From NCBI GenBank assembly GCA_003336485.1, contig QENH01000197.1, positions 1 to 57,946 on the forward strand: 57,946 nt of DNA. Reading direction: 5' to 3'. The DNA is from Candidatus Methanophagales archaeon. Lineage in GTDB: Archaea; Halobacteriota; Syntropharchaeia; Alkanophagales; Methanospirareceae. Shown here in pieces: positions 1-7,943 of this stretch (position 1 is its first letter; the number at the start of each line of letters is the position of its first letter). Under the pieces are notes generated by a model that was not told where the DNA came from, made no database searches, and saw only the letters and a program-made list of their open reading frames with translations. Position numbers and translations under genes: made by a program.

Positions 1-414
1 ATCAATTATTATAGCAGAACCGTTTAAACCGCCTTTTTCCGGTGGCAACTGCACATTTACTGCAAGTTGGTGTGCTATTTGCGTCTTTCCACTTCCGAAT
101 TCGCCATAAAACTCACTTATCGCTTGTGTCTCTAAACCTCCGCCTATTAAATCATCTAAAGATTTAGATCCCGTGCTCAGCTTGCCTATATTACGTCGCC
201 GTTCTAATATTTTATCGCCCGTCTCAAACCCGCCTATATCTGCGGCTTCCCTTGCGGCGTTTATTATCTTTGATGCTGTCGCTTCGCCTATTTCAACAGT
301 TGCCACCAACTCCATTGGCGATGCTACTGCTATCGCCTCTAACGAATTTAAACCTGCTTCACGTAATTTCTCTGCTATTGCAGGTCCAACGCCCGGTAAC
401 TCATCTAAGTCCAC
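1..414 (-). CDS. radA: DNA repair and recombination protein RadA (N-terminal part, cut by window edge)
   Basis: Archaeal RecA/Rad51-family recombinase that forms filaments on single-stranded DNA and catalyses strand exchange. Only the first 138 codons are in the window. They show the N-terminal helix-hairpin-helix domain ([13 protein letters not shown] near residues 5-17, then [10 protein letters not shown]) and the start of the ATPase core, with the Walker A sequence GEFGSGKT near residue 100. I chose the GTG at 414 because a GAGGTGA ribosome-binding site lies about 7 bases upstream and the next residues match RadA N-termini. The gene reads leftwards out of the window, so the C-terminal ATPase portion is not visible. 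Family assignment is firm. Confidence 0.95.
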   Translation of the reverse strand, partial: MDLDELPGVGPAIAEKLREAGLNSLEAIAVASPMELVATVEIGEATASKIINAAREAADIGGFETGDKILERRRNIGKLSTGSKSLDDLIGGGLETQAISEFYGEFGSGKTQIAHQLAVNVQLPPEKGGLNGSAIIID

Positions 415-534
415 TTTATCTCTTCACCTCATCCGACTTAAACATAACATTAGTATACTTCTTTTTATATTTTTATATTATTATAACTTGCTTTTCTCAA
501 GTGTGTTTTCCTGAATTACTTTCGCCCAGTTCAG

Positions 535-1506
535 TGTTACTCTAAGCAGGTTTTCTCATACCAATTACCAGCCAAACAAGTTTACCATAGCATGGAACAC
601 ATCCTCAGGTCTCAATTTTCTCGTGAACGCTTCTGATGGTGTTTCTGCGTGCTCAAAATCCAGGCTCGCATGCGGTCTCTTATCGTTGTACCAGTCTATA
701 AAACCCGCCAACGTATCAAATTCGTCTCTCCTCCGTTTGTACAAGTCGAACCATTTCTCAAGTTTACCATTCGTCTGCGGGTGATTTACGCTCGTGGTTA
801 TGTGTTGTATCCCATATTGTTCCAGATGCTTCTGAAATATGCCGGTTGAACCTTCTTTTTTGTGTTTCCAGTGACTCGAGAACTCGCTACCATTATCGGA
901 AAGTAAAGCTCTGATAGGTCCGTAAATTTTTACTTCCTTAACCGCCTTGTCCAGTATACGTATGCCATTCTCAATATTCGCGCTATCAAACTCCCCCGCA
1001 GCGAGTATCTTTCTCGATGCGTCATCCAGATATGCAATTATCAGTATATCGCCGTGTGCATGCCAATCGACATGTACCAAACTCAAACTGTGTTTTCGTT
1101 CATATCTGACCCATTTACGTTGCTTTTGTTTGTTAGGCTCGTCTTTTGCTTTGTTATTAGTTTTAAGAACTTGATGAATGCAATTGTGTGGTATATGCAC
1201 TCCATAATACCTGTCTATTACTTTTTCCAACGCTAAAGCGTTTACTTTGTATTCTTCATGAGCATCGAGTATTATGCTCTTTTCGTTTGCCGTTAACACC
1301 CGTTTTTCCCTGCCACACTTCTGTAAAACCGGTATTTCACCGCTATCCTTGTACTGTTTGTACAATTGCTGAACTCTTCGCTGGCTTACATCCTGCACGG
1401 CTGCAATTGAACTGCTGGGAGTTCCATGATCCATTTCCCGTATGATCCACCGGATCTTTCTTTGATTGAGTCGTCTCATGTAACTCAATCTGCTTCTGTA
1501 GGTACA
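535..1506 (-). mobile_element. IS481-like insertion sequence, apparently complete
   Basis: The element is defined by the intact DDE transposase at 565-1488. Candidate imperfect terminal inverted repeats are TGTTACTCTAAGCAGGTT at 535-552 and, on the other side, AATCTGCTTCTGTAGGTACA at 1487-1506. About 14 of 18 positions pair when a two-base gap is allowed. I see no convincing target-site duplication, so the exact ends are uncertain. A decayed relative lies at 21420-22040. Confidence 0.5.
565..1488 (-). CDS. IS481-like DDE transposase (rve integrase domain)
   Basis: A 307-residue transposase. The first ~100 residues are helix-turn-helix-like (SIAAVQDVSQRRVQQLYKQY). An integrase-core catalytic domain follows, with the DDE triad visible as HVDWH, LLSDNGSEF and HPQTNGKLEKW. 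The C-terminus WYNDKRPHASL is typical of rve transposases. Length fits IS481/IS3-type transposases that do not need a frameshift. The frame is open from start to stop, so it may be active. The 21.4-22.0 kb locus encodes a related but frameshifted protein. Exact IS family naming is from memory of family motifs. Confidence 0.85.
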   Translation of the reverse strand: MSYMRRLNQRKIRWIIREMDHGTPSSSIAAVQDVSQRRVQQLYKQYKDSGEIPVLQKCGREKRVLTANEKSIILDAHEEYKVNALALEKVIDRYYGVHIPHNCIHQVLKTNNKAKDEPNKQKQRKWVRYERKHSLSLVHVDWHAHGDILIIAYLDDASRKILAAGEFDSANIENGIRILDKAVKEVKIYGPIRALLSDNGSEFSSHWKHKKEGSTGIFQKHLEQYGIQHITTSVNHPQTNGKLEKWFDLYKRRRDEFDTLAGFIDWYNDKRPHASLDFEHAETPSEAFTRKLRPEDVFHAMVNLFGW

Positions 1507-1834
1507 TCAAAAGCGCGGGTAAAATAGATTTTCTGCTGCAATAAAATTCGTACCATTCGTCAATTTGTAAAATTCGAGACATGATACACTTAAGTCCAAA
1601 ATGGTCTGATAGAATACATTCGACACGCGCTTTCAGAGATATAAATGATGTAAATCTCAGGACTAGTGCGAATAGGCTATGGATCGGAACTACATGCACA
1701 GAAAACGCCAGGATTTTTAGCTGAGGCTTCGCTAATCATCTGACCTCTGTGGGGTACCTATCCCTAGCGAAAGTATTTCGGGAAATCACACCTGCAATAT
1801 ATTTGATTAAACGAGGGAGATAAGATAACGTTCC
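1507..1834. other. Intergenic stretch, no convincing gene
   Basis: A 118-codon open frame (1343-1699, minus) runs through here but overlaps the transposase start and has no family I recognise, so I do not call it. There is a small perfect hairpin CGAAA-GTA-TTTCG around 1764-1776. An AT-rich TATA-like sequence (AATATATTT) at about 1796-1804 could drive the structured segment that follows. Confidence 0.4.
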
Positions 1835-1904
1835 GAGCGTATCTGAAGTCCAGTCGAAAGGCTGGATTTTGGGAAGGTGCGAAGCACCGGAGCCAGATAC
1901 GCTC
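1835..1904 (+). ncRNA. Candidate structured RNA: three-way junction with GAAA tetraloop
   Basis: Seen directly: an 11-bp perfect outer stem, GAGCGTATCTG (1835-1845) with CAGATACGCTC (1894-1904). It encloses two hairpins. The first is TCCAGTC-GAAA-GGCTGGA (7 pairs including one G-U, closed by a GNRA tetraloop); the second is GGTGC-GAA-GCACC (5 pairs). The 70-nt length and fold resemble a compact tRNA-sized RNA, but there is no anticodon or T-loop sequence, so it is not a tRNA. A TATA-like AATATATTT lies 30-40 bases upstream on the plus strand. Strand is not certain because the stems pair on both strands. I recognise no Rfam family. It lies between an IS and an unknown membrane protein. Confidence 0.45.
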
Positions 1905-1934
1905 TGTTATACGCTGTTTCAGACAAGACAAAAA

Positions 1935-2594
1935 TTACTCAGAGTTATCCTCTAAGATCCTAAGATAATTCCTTCCTGCTTTTTTCTTTAATTTTATTGT
2001 TAATATGTGGAGAACTACATCAATGATCAGGAGTATAAATTGTGGCCAATCGATATCAATTTCTTTTTTGTCTATATTATAGAGAAACGTAAAAATGTAT
2101 AGCGTAATAAGAATGGCAGGAAAAACAAGTGGTAACAAATATTCTTCACCAAGTGTGGGAAGTATCCCAAATTCTTCTGACCTTTGTTTTCTTTCCTTCA
2201 GAAGAAAATCCTCAACTCGTAAGACATCTTTGCCACCAATTAGTCTTTTAATTCTTGGTCGTAGATCTATATTTATATATCTGGCTAATGCAACTATCAT
2301 TATATCGTGGTTTGAGAAGGACCAAGAAAGAAAATAGAATGGTAGTGGAGAGAGTAATAAAAAATAACGAACTGATATAGTGTTACTTGACGTATAATCT
2401 AAACTTAAAAGACTTACTCCAGCAGTAATTATTATTCCAACCAATAGGATTTGATAATTTAGAAGCTTTTGTTGAAAATCGACTCGCTTTGAAATCTGAT
2501 CTGATAGATTTCTGTACTCTTCTAAATTTACGTCCAACTCACTCAGTTGGTTTTTATCTTTTTGAGCTGATGGCGGGTTATCTTTCTGTTTCAT
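1935..2594 (-). CDS. Small four-TM membrane protein of unknown function (EY-R-L-EI family)
   Basis: A protein of about 219 residues. It has a charged N-terminus, the amphipathic motif NLEEYRNLSDQISKR, then a TM pair (LLVGIIITAGVSLLSL and YFLLLSPLPFYFLSWSF). A soluble middle follows with ALARYINIDLRPRIKRL, then a second TM pair (LLPLVFPAILITLYIFTF and FILLIIDVVLHILTI) and a basic tail. The layout and the YRxL/RYI motifs match the proteins at 6266-6874 and 22096-22659, so I place all three in one family, one that is widespread but uncharacterised as far as I recall. Start: ATG at 2594, with an in-frame GTG two codons upstream as alternative. No function can be assigned. Confidence 0.7.
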   Translation of the reverse strand: MKQKDNPPSAQKDKNQLSELDVNLEEYRNLSDQISKRVDFQQKLLNYQILLVGIIITAGVSLLSLDYTSSNTISVRYFLLLSPLPFYFLSWSFSNHDIMIVALARYINIDLRPRIKRLIGGKDVLRVEDFLLKERKQRSEEFGILPTLGEEYLLPLVFPAILITLYIFTFLYNIDKKEIDIDWPQFILLIIDVVLHILTIKLKKKAGRNYLRILEDNSE

Positions 2595-2696
2595 AGTCAC
2601 TATCCTTATTCGTAAAATTCTTATGACGCCCTATGAGTAATAAGCCCAAAATTGCGTATAACTTCAGTATATCCGGACTTGAGTTCGTATATCCTC

Positions 2697-3365
2697 TCAT
2701 TTTGTGTTATGTCCGAAATTATGTTCGCATTTGGTAGAATATACCTCAGCACCATTGGCTGCTAAATCTCGTCCAAAGTGGTCAACGTCATCTGTTACTA
2801 CACGCTTTTGATAGATGCACCAAGCCCCCAAAATTGAAAAATCCGCCTTATGTTTCTTTACATTTGCTGTATGAGGTGAGCACATATATATGGTGGAATT
2901 ATATGTTTTAACCGCTCCTCCTACTGGAAAAGTAATCTTAGTATTAGCTTGAACAGCCTCAATAATTTCTGTCATCTGATCAAACCCATAAGAATTGCTA
3001 TCGTTTTGTTGATCCCTGACCCTCGTACCATCTTGATTAAAATAATTATTTCCATCTGTTAGCCAAACCCAATCTAATGATGAATCGCGATAAGTTGTTA
3101 TTCCTTGGGAATTGAAATCGGGGATGTGTACATTTACGCAACTCACTTCTCCATCTAATCTTGTCCGATAGACCTGAAGAAGTTCTTTTTCTGTATAAGG
3201 AGTCACACCCACCTGTGCTTTTAATCCTGTATCAGACAAAGTAGATGAGTTTGTCTTGGTATCGAAAATGTTACTATCGAAAGCTTTTTGAAGACTGCAA
3301 GTATCCCAAATCGAAAAGTCATTACCTTCTTCAAATAAGCTTGTACTGCAAACTTTTCTTTTCAT
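2697..3365 (-). CDS. Hypothetical protein
   Basis: A 222-residue soluble protein I do not recognise. It has no signal peptide or TM segment. It is rich in Asn, Asp and Thr, with scattered cysteines (KVCSTS near the N-terminus, WDTCSLQ, MCSPH, WCIYQ, KCEHNFGH). The C-terminus HFGRDLAANGAEVYSTKCEHNFGHN contains several His and Cys, which could bind metal, though this is speculative. The ATG at 3365 has an AAGGTCA ribosome-binding site about 7 bases upstream, which supports translation. It reads in the same direction as the membrane protein at 1935 with a ~100-base gap. The island position suggests horizontal acquisition. Confidence 0.55.
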   Translation of the reverse strand: MKRKVCSTSLFEEGNDFSIWDTCSLQKAFDSNIFDTKTNSSTLSDTGLKAQVGVTPYTEKELLQVYRTRLDGEVSCVNVHIPDFNSQGITTYRDSSLDWVWLTDGNNYFNQDGTRVRDQQNDSNSYGFDQMTEIIEAVQANTKITFPVGGAVKTYNSTIYMCSPHTANVKKHKADFSILGAWCIYQKRVVTDDVDHFGRDLAANGAEVYSTKCEHNFGHNTK

Positions 3366-4011
3366 CTATCTTTGACCTTTGGAAATGATCTACGTTATTT
3401 TATGACTTTATATTAAATCTTACCTCTATATAAGATTTTTAAAATGTTTTGCTCGTACGGGATAGTTCTGAGTTCAAAAATGTTCCTTATCTAAGAAATA
3501 GCATCGGCATTAATCGCAGGGGTTATAGTGGTTGTGGTGGATTGGAAAAGATTGTTAGGGAGCTAAAAGCTGGAAAGTTTTTTCTATCTTTAAAACCGAA
3601 AGTCTGCTAAAAGTTAAAGTTTAGGTGCAACGCCTGCCACGCCGAAGAACGTGCGGCATTCCATTCTGCTCCACGCCTCCAACTCCGCTTCCGCAGCACC
3701 GCAAAATCAATTGCATTCTCGCAAATTGCACTCGCCGAAAAAGCTGCCGAAAATTTGCATGGTGGGCTGCGATGCGATGCGATGCAACGCATGACGCTGT
3801 ATGCCGTTGCGTAGCACCGCGTAGCGCAATGCAATGCAATTAATCACGTAGAATCGTGTAGTACAGGGTAATGATTAAGTGCATTTGTAAAAGAGTCCCC
3901 CTTTAGTAAGGACAAAAGCGTCACAATTGACACAACCGACACGGAAGGACGAAGATGTGACGGATGTAACGGAAAATGTATATTAAAGGGTAGGTGAAGA
4001 AATTGAGAAGG
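3366..4011. other. Gene-free stretch with a GC-rich, pentamer-repeat patch
   Basis: No convincing gene. Overlapping open frames at 3607-3843 on both strands are by-products of a GC-richer patch. Around 3769-3790 the sequence iterates GCGAT three times, and around 3828-3841 it iterates GCAAT. From 3900 to 3980 it is AT/GAC-rich with no recognisable domain. It may be decayed coding sequence; I cannot identify the parent. Confidence 0.4.
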
Positions 4012-4020
4012 TTTTATATA
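4012..4020 (+). promoter_or_regulatory. TATA-box promoter for the candidate RNA at 4041
   Basis: TTTTATATA, a good archaeal TATA box. Its centre is about 25 bases upstream of 4041, where the first RNA stem begins. This is the normal archaeal TATA-to-start spacing. Confidence 0.5.
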
Positions 4021-4040
4021 GCAAATACTAATCTGTAATC

Positions 4041-4128
4041 AGCGATCACCTCCCTGGTGTTCGCTTGCGTCATCGAAGCGAAATGCCTGGGCTTGGGAGT
4101 TGGCGGCTCCCGACGCATTCTTCTTTCA
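4041..4128 (+). ncRNA. Candidate small structured RNA
   Basis: Seen directly: hairpin I, AGCGATCACC (4041-4050), TCCCT loop, GGTGTTCGCT (4056-4065), pairing in 9 of 10 positions. Then an outer stem TGCGTC (4066-4071) with GACGCA (4112-4117). This encloses a hairpin GGGAG-TTGGCGG-CTCCC (4095-4111) stacked directly against it. A pyrimidine-rich TTCTTCTTTC follows, as in archaeal termination. A TATA box sits at the right distance upstream. I do not recognise the family; it lacks obvious C/D boxes, and an H/ACA guide is possible but unproven. It lies just past the stop of the AIPR remnant on the other strand. Confidence 0.45.
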
Positions 4129-4783
4129 TCAACCATGCCTCGCAGGCGCAAGTATCTCTTCCTTGTCAGGATAACTGCTAATCTCATCATAGCATGGAGT
4201 GTTAGGGAGAATCAGTGCCTTCGGTCTGGAATAAGCCTCCGCAGGATCTCCTGTGAATGCCAAAAAGACTTGGTATGTCTTAATGTAATTTAAATGTCTC
4301 AGTTTGAGAGGAGTAGGAAGGGGAGGTATGCGATAGCAAATACGATTTAGGTCATTCCAGTTCTCGCCCTTTTTTCGCCTATAAAAAATCACAGGCTCGA
4401 CATCTAAAGCAGCATAGCTCTGTAGCAAGATCTGTTCCGCTGAGTTGGCGACAAGATCCTCAGGGGTAATCTTATTTTGACTGTTATTGCAATACGCAAC
4501 CATATGTGCTAACTTTGGGGAGGGGGATTGGGTTATTTTGCATGGCACACTAATATCACATAATTTGTCATCTGGGATCTCCGAAAGTGTGATTGTGGAT
4601 TGAGCCCCATTCACAATTTGGAAGTCCTTGAGCAAGACAAAGTCTCGAACTCCGTTTTCAAAATGGTCAAGAATGTAGTCTATATTCGTTTTTTTTCTAC
4701 ATTATATTTCTTTTTTAGTGTTTCACGCGATGATTCGGTGTTACTGAGCTTGATTATCTTAAAGTCAGAACAAATAATACTTG
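4129..4783 (-). pseudogene. AIPR-type (abortive infection phage resistance) protein remnant, frameshifted
   Basis: The reading frame 4129-4635 contains LLKDFQIVNGAQSTITLS, followed by CKI, then MVAYCNNSQNKITPEDLVANSAEQILLQ. These are the conserved features of AIPR-family proteins, found with restriction-modification and phage-defence genes. Upstream the protein continues in the same frame as DYILDHFENGVRDFV. It then continues in another frame (ICSDFKIIKLSNTESSRETL) across a run of eight A on the coding strand, so a one-base indel there broke the gene. Full-length AIPR proteins are several hundred residues, so both ends are missing. The gene is non-functional unless the indel is a sequencing error. 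The downstream half of the ORF (IPPLPTPLKL to the stop) is of unclear origin. Confidence 0.6.
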
Positions 4784-5100
4784 CTACCCAGCGATGGCAT
4801 GCTGCTTTAGAAAATCCGCCACCTCAGATTGCACTTTCTCCTCCTGTCATACCAGCAGGTGACCGCCACTTTCCAGTGCTATGAATTGCGCTCCAGGTAT
4901 ATTTTCGGCAGTGTGTATCTCGCGCCGGGAAATGTGCCATTGTCTCTGGGGCTTATTACAAGCGTCGGCACTGTAATGTTTTCCAGAGGATAGCGTACAC
5001 GAGAGTCGCAATTGACCCCATCGTAGATCGCACCACAAAAATAAGCCAATGAAGTGCAAGCCTCTACGACCGGTTTGTTTGTCAGCAATACGTTAGTCAC
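4784..5100 (-). pseudogene. Alpha/beta hydrolase C-terminal fragment
   Basis: The fragment reads ENITVPTLVISPRDNGTFPGARYT, then shifts frame to AENIPGAQFIALESGGHLL, then passes an in-frame TGA into EEKVQSEVADFLKQHA. This is the familiar C-terminal third of an alpha/beta hydrolase. It has the strand before the acid residue (VPTLVISPRDN), the catalytic-His strand (SGGHLL) and the last helix. The N-terminal two thirds, including the nucleophile, are absent. The piece abuts the GT4 stop codon at its 5' side and the AIPR remnant at its 3' side, so it marks a recombination junction. One frameshift and one stop make it dead. Confidence 0.65.
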
Positions 5101-6269
5101 TTAAAGTTCTGTGCGGCAGAGATCAATGCAAGAAGCTTCCGACAACTGGTCTGCCAGTTCAAACGTTTCTTATACTCTTTGAATGCGGACCGGCATTCAA
5201 GGCGATAGGCCTCGTAATCGTCCATGCGTGAGACAATTAAAGTCAAAGCTTCTGCAACGAATCGGTCAGGATCAAACAAGTGACCATTAAGCCCAGATCT
5301 GATGATGGACCGAGGTCCAAACTGATCCAATGACAGAACTGGCACTCCGAATGCATTGGCCTCTGCGAGGACCACGCCGAAACACTCAAACTCAGCCGGA
5401 TGAACCAAGAAGTGTGTGCCGCGTAGGATGTCACAGAACTGTTGGTAATAGAACTTTTCATCTTTGTTTAGGAACCCCCAAACCCTGACAGACTTATCGG
5501 TACGCATCCGAAGGCTTAAGAGGCCCCTGCTATTGAATGGATCGCTGGTACCAAGCCACGTATCAGTTACCCCAGACGCCAAGGAAGGCTCAAAGGTACA
5601 TCCGATAACATTTAATACAGAAGGTACACCAGCAAGGTTTAACCATTTCATCAGTGAATAAGCGAGGGGAAGCCCCTTGCGAATCCAGTCGATCCCAATA
5701 AAAGTTAGCTGACATGGAGTTTGGTTGCGAATAGCAATTGAGTGCTCCACTGTATCATTATCAGGATCGAACAGACTTGCGCCAAATGGAATGACTGTAA
5801 GCTTGGTAGAGTCCACAGAGTAGTAGAGCATAGTTTCGTCACGTACCCAGTCGGCTGCATATGCTATAAGTGAGGACTTCTTCAGTACAAGCTGATCCCA
5901 CTCGTATAGAAAGGGGTAACTGTCACAAAACTCTTCAAACGGAATTTGCAGCAAAGTTTGCCATGTCGAATCATGCCACAGGCAGACAAATGCATTGGTC
6001 TCGAGAAATGGGATCATGGAACTGCCTTGACAAATTACACAATCCACCTTCAGGCGTTGCAGTCGGTAAGAAACAAACTTGCCAATCTGCTCTAATTGGA
6101 CTCGACCACGCCAAGGGTTCGAAAACATGAGTTCGAGATCGAACCTTGGGGCTTCGACAAAATGAAAGCTTTCAACTTCGGCACGTAGCGCCCTAGCCAT
6201 GAAATATGGGATACCCGAGAACGGGATCATGCTGTCGATTCCGTGCTCAGAGACAAAAGCGATTCTCAT
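5097..6269 (-). CDS. Glycosyltransferase family 4 (GT-B fold)
   Basis: A 390-residue glycosyltransferase. It shows the N-terminal MRIAFVSEHGID strand with a substrate-side loop (FSGIPYFMARAL). The C-terminal nucleotide-sugar domain carries the family-4 signature EFECFGVVLAEANAFGVPVLS (the E-x7-E motif), followed by RSGLNGHLFDPD. It transfers sugar from an activated donor, probably to a surface polysaccharide or lipid carrier. The start at 6269 overlaps the stop of the upstream membrane-protein gene by 4 bases, so the two are co-translated in one operon with the GT2 gene. No signal peptide; likely cytosolic or membrane-peripheral. Donor and acceptor cannot be read from sequence. Confidence 0.9.
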   Translation of the reverse strand: MRIAFVSEHGIDSMIPFSGIPYFMARALRAEVESFHFVEAPRFDLELMFSNPWRGRVQLEQIGKFVSYRLQRLKVDCVICQGSSMIPFLETNAFVCLWHDSTWQTLLQIPFEEFCDSYPFLYEWDQLVLKKSSLIAYAADWVRDETMLYYSVDSTKLTVIPFGASLFDPDNDTVEHSIAIRNQTPCQLTFIGIDWIRKGLPLAYSLMKWLNLAGVPSVLNVIGCTFEPSLASGVTDTWLGTSDPFNSRGLLSLRMRTDKSVRVWGFLNKDEKFYYQQFCDILRGTHFLVHPAEFECFGVVLAEANAFGVPVLSLDQFGPRSIIRSGLNGHLFDPDRFVAEALTLIVSRMDDYEAYRLECRSAFKEYKKRLNWQTSCRKLLALISAAQNFK

Positions 6270-6874
6270 AAGCGATTCTCTGTTTCAGGATAATAGAAGG
6301 TACTTAGCCAACGCTTCCAATCCGAATATCTTTGCAGGACATTGCGAAACACCGCTCCGCAAATTATAATAGACAGAATCATAGTCAAGTTCTTGATTAT
6401 CGGGTCTACATCGCATCCTTCACATTTAATAAATCCAATGAGTATAGAAGAAACAATGATGAATCCGAATAACCCGATTCCTGCTCGCTCTGTGGACCAG
6501 AAGTGCCAGGTGTGCCAAATCCCCTTAGGTTTATTACGCTTTTTGGTTCTCAGCCATGCCTCCCATGATACCGAATCTATGTCACTACACACTGACTTAA
6601 TGCGGACCTCCAATCCGGAAAGGTAGTGGCTGGCCCGGGCGAGTCTTTCTTGCGCAGCAAACCACATGGACAGTACAAAAACACTGATAATCGGCAGGGT
6701 GAAACTAAAAATCAATAAACCGAGGAGAGCATCTTCCTGCTGAAAACCAGCTCCAATAATAAAGGCAATCGCAGCCAAGCCAAATGCAAGTATTTTGTTG
6801 CCGTCATCCATCGACTGTATGATTTCGGCGCGAAGAGCTCGATACTCTTCAAGATCAAACTCTACTCGTTCCAT
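6266..6874 (-). CDS. Four-TM membrane protein of the EY-R-L-EI family, inside a glycosyltransferase operon
   Basis: A 202-residue protein that begins MERVEFDLEEYRALRAEIIQ and then has two TM segments (ILAFGLAAIAFIIGAG and LLGLLIFSFTLPIISVFVLSMWF). A soluble stretch follows with RLARASHYLSGLEVRIKSV and SWEAWL, then two more TM segments (GLFGFIIVSSILIGFI and LTMILSIIICGAVF). It resembles the proteins at 1935 and 22096 in motif order. It overlaps GT2 by 13 bases and GT4 by 4 bases, so tight translational coupling is likely. Function is unknown; here it may work with the surface-glycan enzymes, but its relatives nearby are not in glycan operons. Confidence 0.75.
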   Translation of the reverse strand: MERVEFDLEEYRALRAEIIQSMDDGNKILAFGLAAIAFIIGAGFQQEDALLGLLIFSFTLPIISVFVLSMWFAAQERLARASHYLSGLEVRIKSVCSDIDSVSWEAWLRTKKRNKPKGIWHTWHFWSTERAGIGLFGFIIVSSILIGFIKCEGCDVDPIIKNLTMILSIIICGAVFRNVLQRYSDWKRWLSTFYYPETENRL

Positions 6875-7752
6875 ATGCCCCTCTCATTTTTAAGTTTATA
6901 ATATGGGCGATTGAGGAGATCGCGAAATTCCCTAAAGCCGGGTATTTTTTCGCATGCTAATGCATAATTCCTTCGGGCATCGAGGACTCGCGATGTTGCT
7001 AGCGATTCCGTTGTTTCCTGATGGTAAACGTACGCAGAACGCAGGTACACAAGCCTCGCGCCTTGAGCCCACATTCGGTAGCCGAACTCTATGTCCTCAT
7101 AGCCCCAATACCCATCAAAGGCTTCATCGAACCCTTTGACGTTGTCAAAATCAACTCGACGGATACCTAAATTACAGCCATGACAGCAGTTGAATGGCAT
7201 CGGGTGGCGATCGAAGTTTTCGAACTCCTCCAGCCGACGGTCTCGCAGAAGTCCATAGTTCGAGGCACTAGCTATCTCCGGTATGTGATGGAGGTGACCG
7301 TTACATTCGCGGATTATAGATGGATTCAGATTCTTTCCATCGATAAAGATTCGATGACCAAGGCTGACTACTGGGTCTGTTGATGTTCTGATGCATTCCC
7401 AGTGATCTCGCAGACAGGAGGGACCAGGTACGCAGTCACCATCAAATAATAGGATTAATTCCCCATTAGTAGTGCCAATACCGATGTTTTTGGCAGAACC
7501 AGGCCTAAAATTGTGCTTGACAAAATCTCTATAGATGAAACGAATGGGAACATTGACCGGATTCGCCTCGATGACTGTCTCCAACTGGGGGGCACTCCCG
7601 TTGTCCACAATGACAATCTCAACATGAATAGACGGATTTTTTTCTATTTGAACAGCTATGCCAGCCATTAAATTTTTAAATTCATGATGCTGATTAAAGG
7701 CCGTTATAACGATTGACAAAAGAGCCTTGTTATTCAATGGTCTTCCCTCCAT
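6862..7752 (-). CDS. Glycosyltransferase family 2 (GT-A fold)
   Basis: A 296-residue enzyme. The N-terminal SIVITAFNQHHEF and VEIVIVDNGS strands, the metal-binding DxD-type motif LLFDGDCVPG, and the acceptor-side WGYEDIEFGYRMWAQG are classic GT2 features. It transfers a sugar from a nucleotide donor by inversion. It is the first gene of a three-gene overlapping operon (GT2, four-TM protein, GT4). It lacks TM segments, so it likely works at the inner membrane face. A gap of about 190 bases to the truncated transposase on its upstream side suggests the cassette came in as a mobile block. Substrate unknown. Confidence 0.9.
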   Translation of the reverse strand: MEGRPLNNKALLSIVITAFNQHHEFKNLMAGIAVQIEKNPSIHVEIVIVDNGSAPQLETVIEANPVNVPIRFIYRDFVKHNFRPGSAKNIGIGTTNGELILLFDGDCVPGPSCLRDHWECIRTSTDPVVSLGHRIFIDGKNLNPSIIRECNGHLHHIPEIASASNYGLLRDRRLEEFENFDRHPMPFNCCHGCNLGIRRVDFDNVKGFDEAFDGYWGYEDIEFGYRMWAQGARLVYLRSAYVYHQETTESLATSRVLDARRNYALACEKIPGFREFRDLLNRPYYKLKNERGIWNE

Positions 7753-7943
7753 TTAGTTACAAAATACATATATCTTTTCATTCAATTCACACCTCGGTTT
7801 TCTTCAAATATTTCTCTCTCTATTTCCTTTTTCAACATTGGAGTGAACCCCATTTTGTGTACAACCAGTTAAGAACCTTCACTATTTAAAACATCCTTTC
7901 AGATTTTTCAAAATCTTCAGGAGTCACTATACCCCGCACTTAA

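Noticed and set aside
1343-1699. 118-residue minus-strand frame over the transposase start
   Set aside because: It overlaps the transposase coding region, matches no family, and its composition looks like shadow coding.
1835-1904. tRNA or group II intron domain V as identity of the structure
   Set aside because: No anticodon arm or T-loop sequence, and the domain V catalytic triad and bulge are absent. No intron protein nearby.
3607-3843. Overlapping open frames on both strands in the GC-rich patch
   Set aside because: They come from pentamer repeats with few stop codons; the proteins are low complexity and no start signals are seen.
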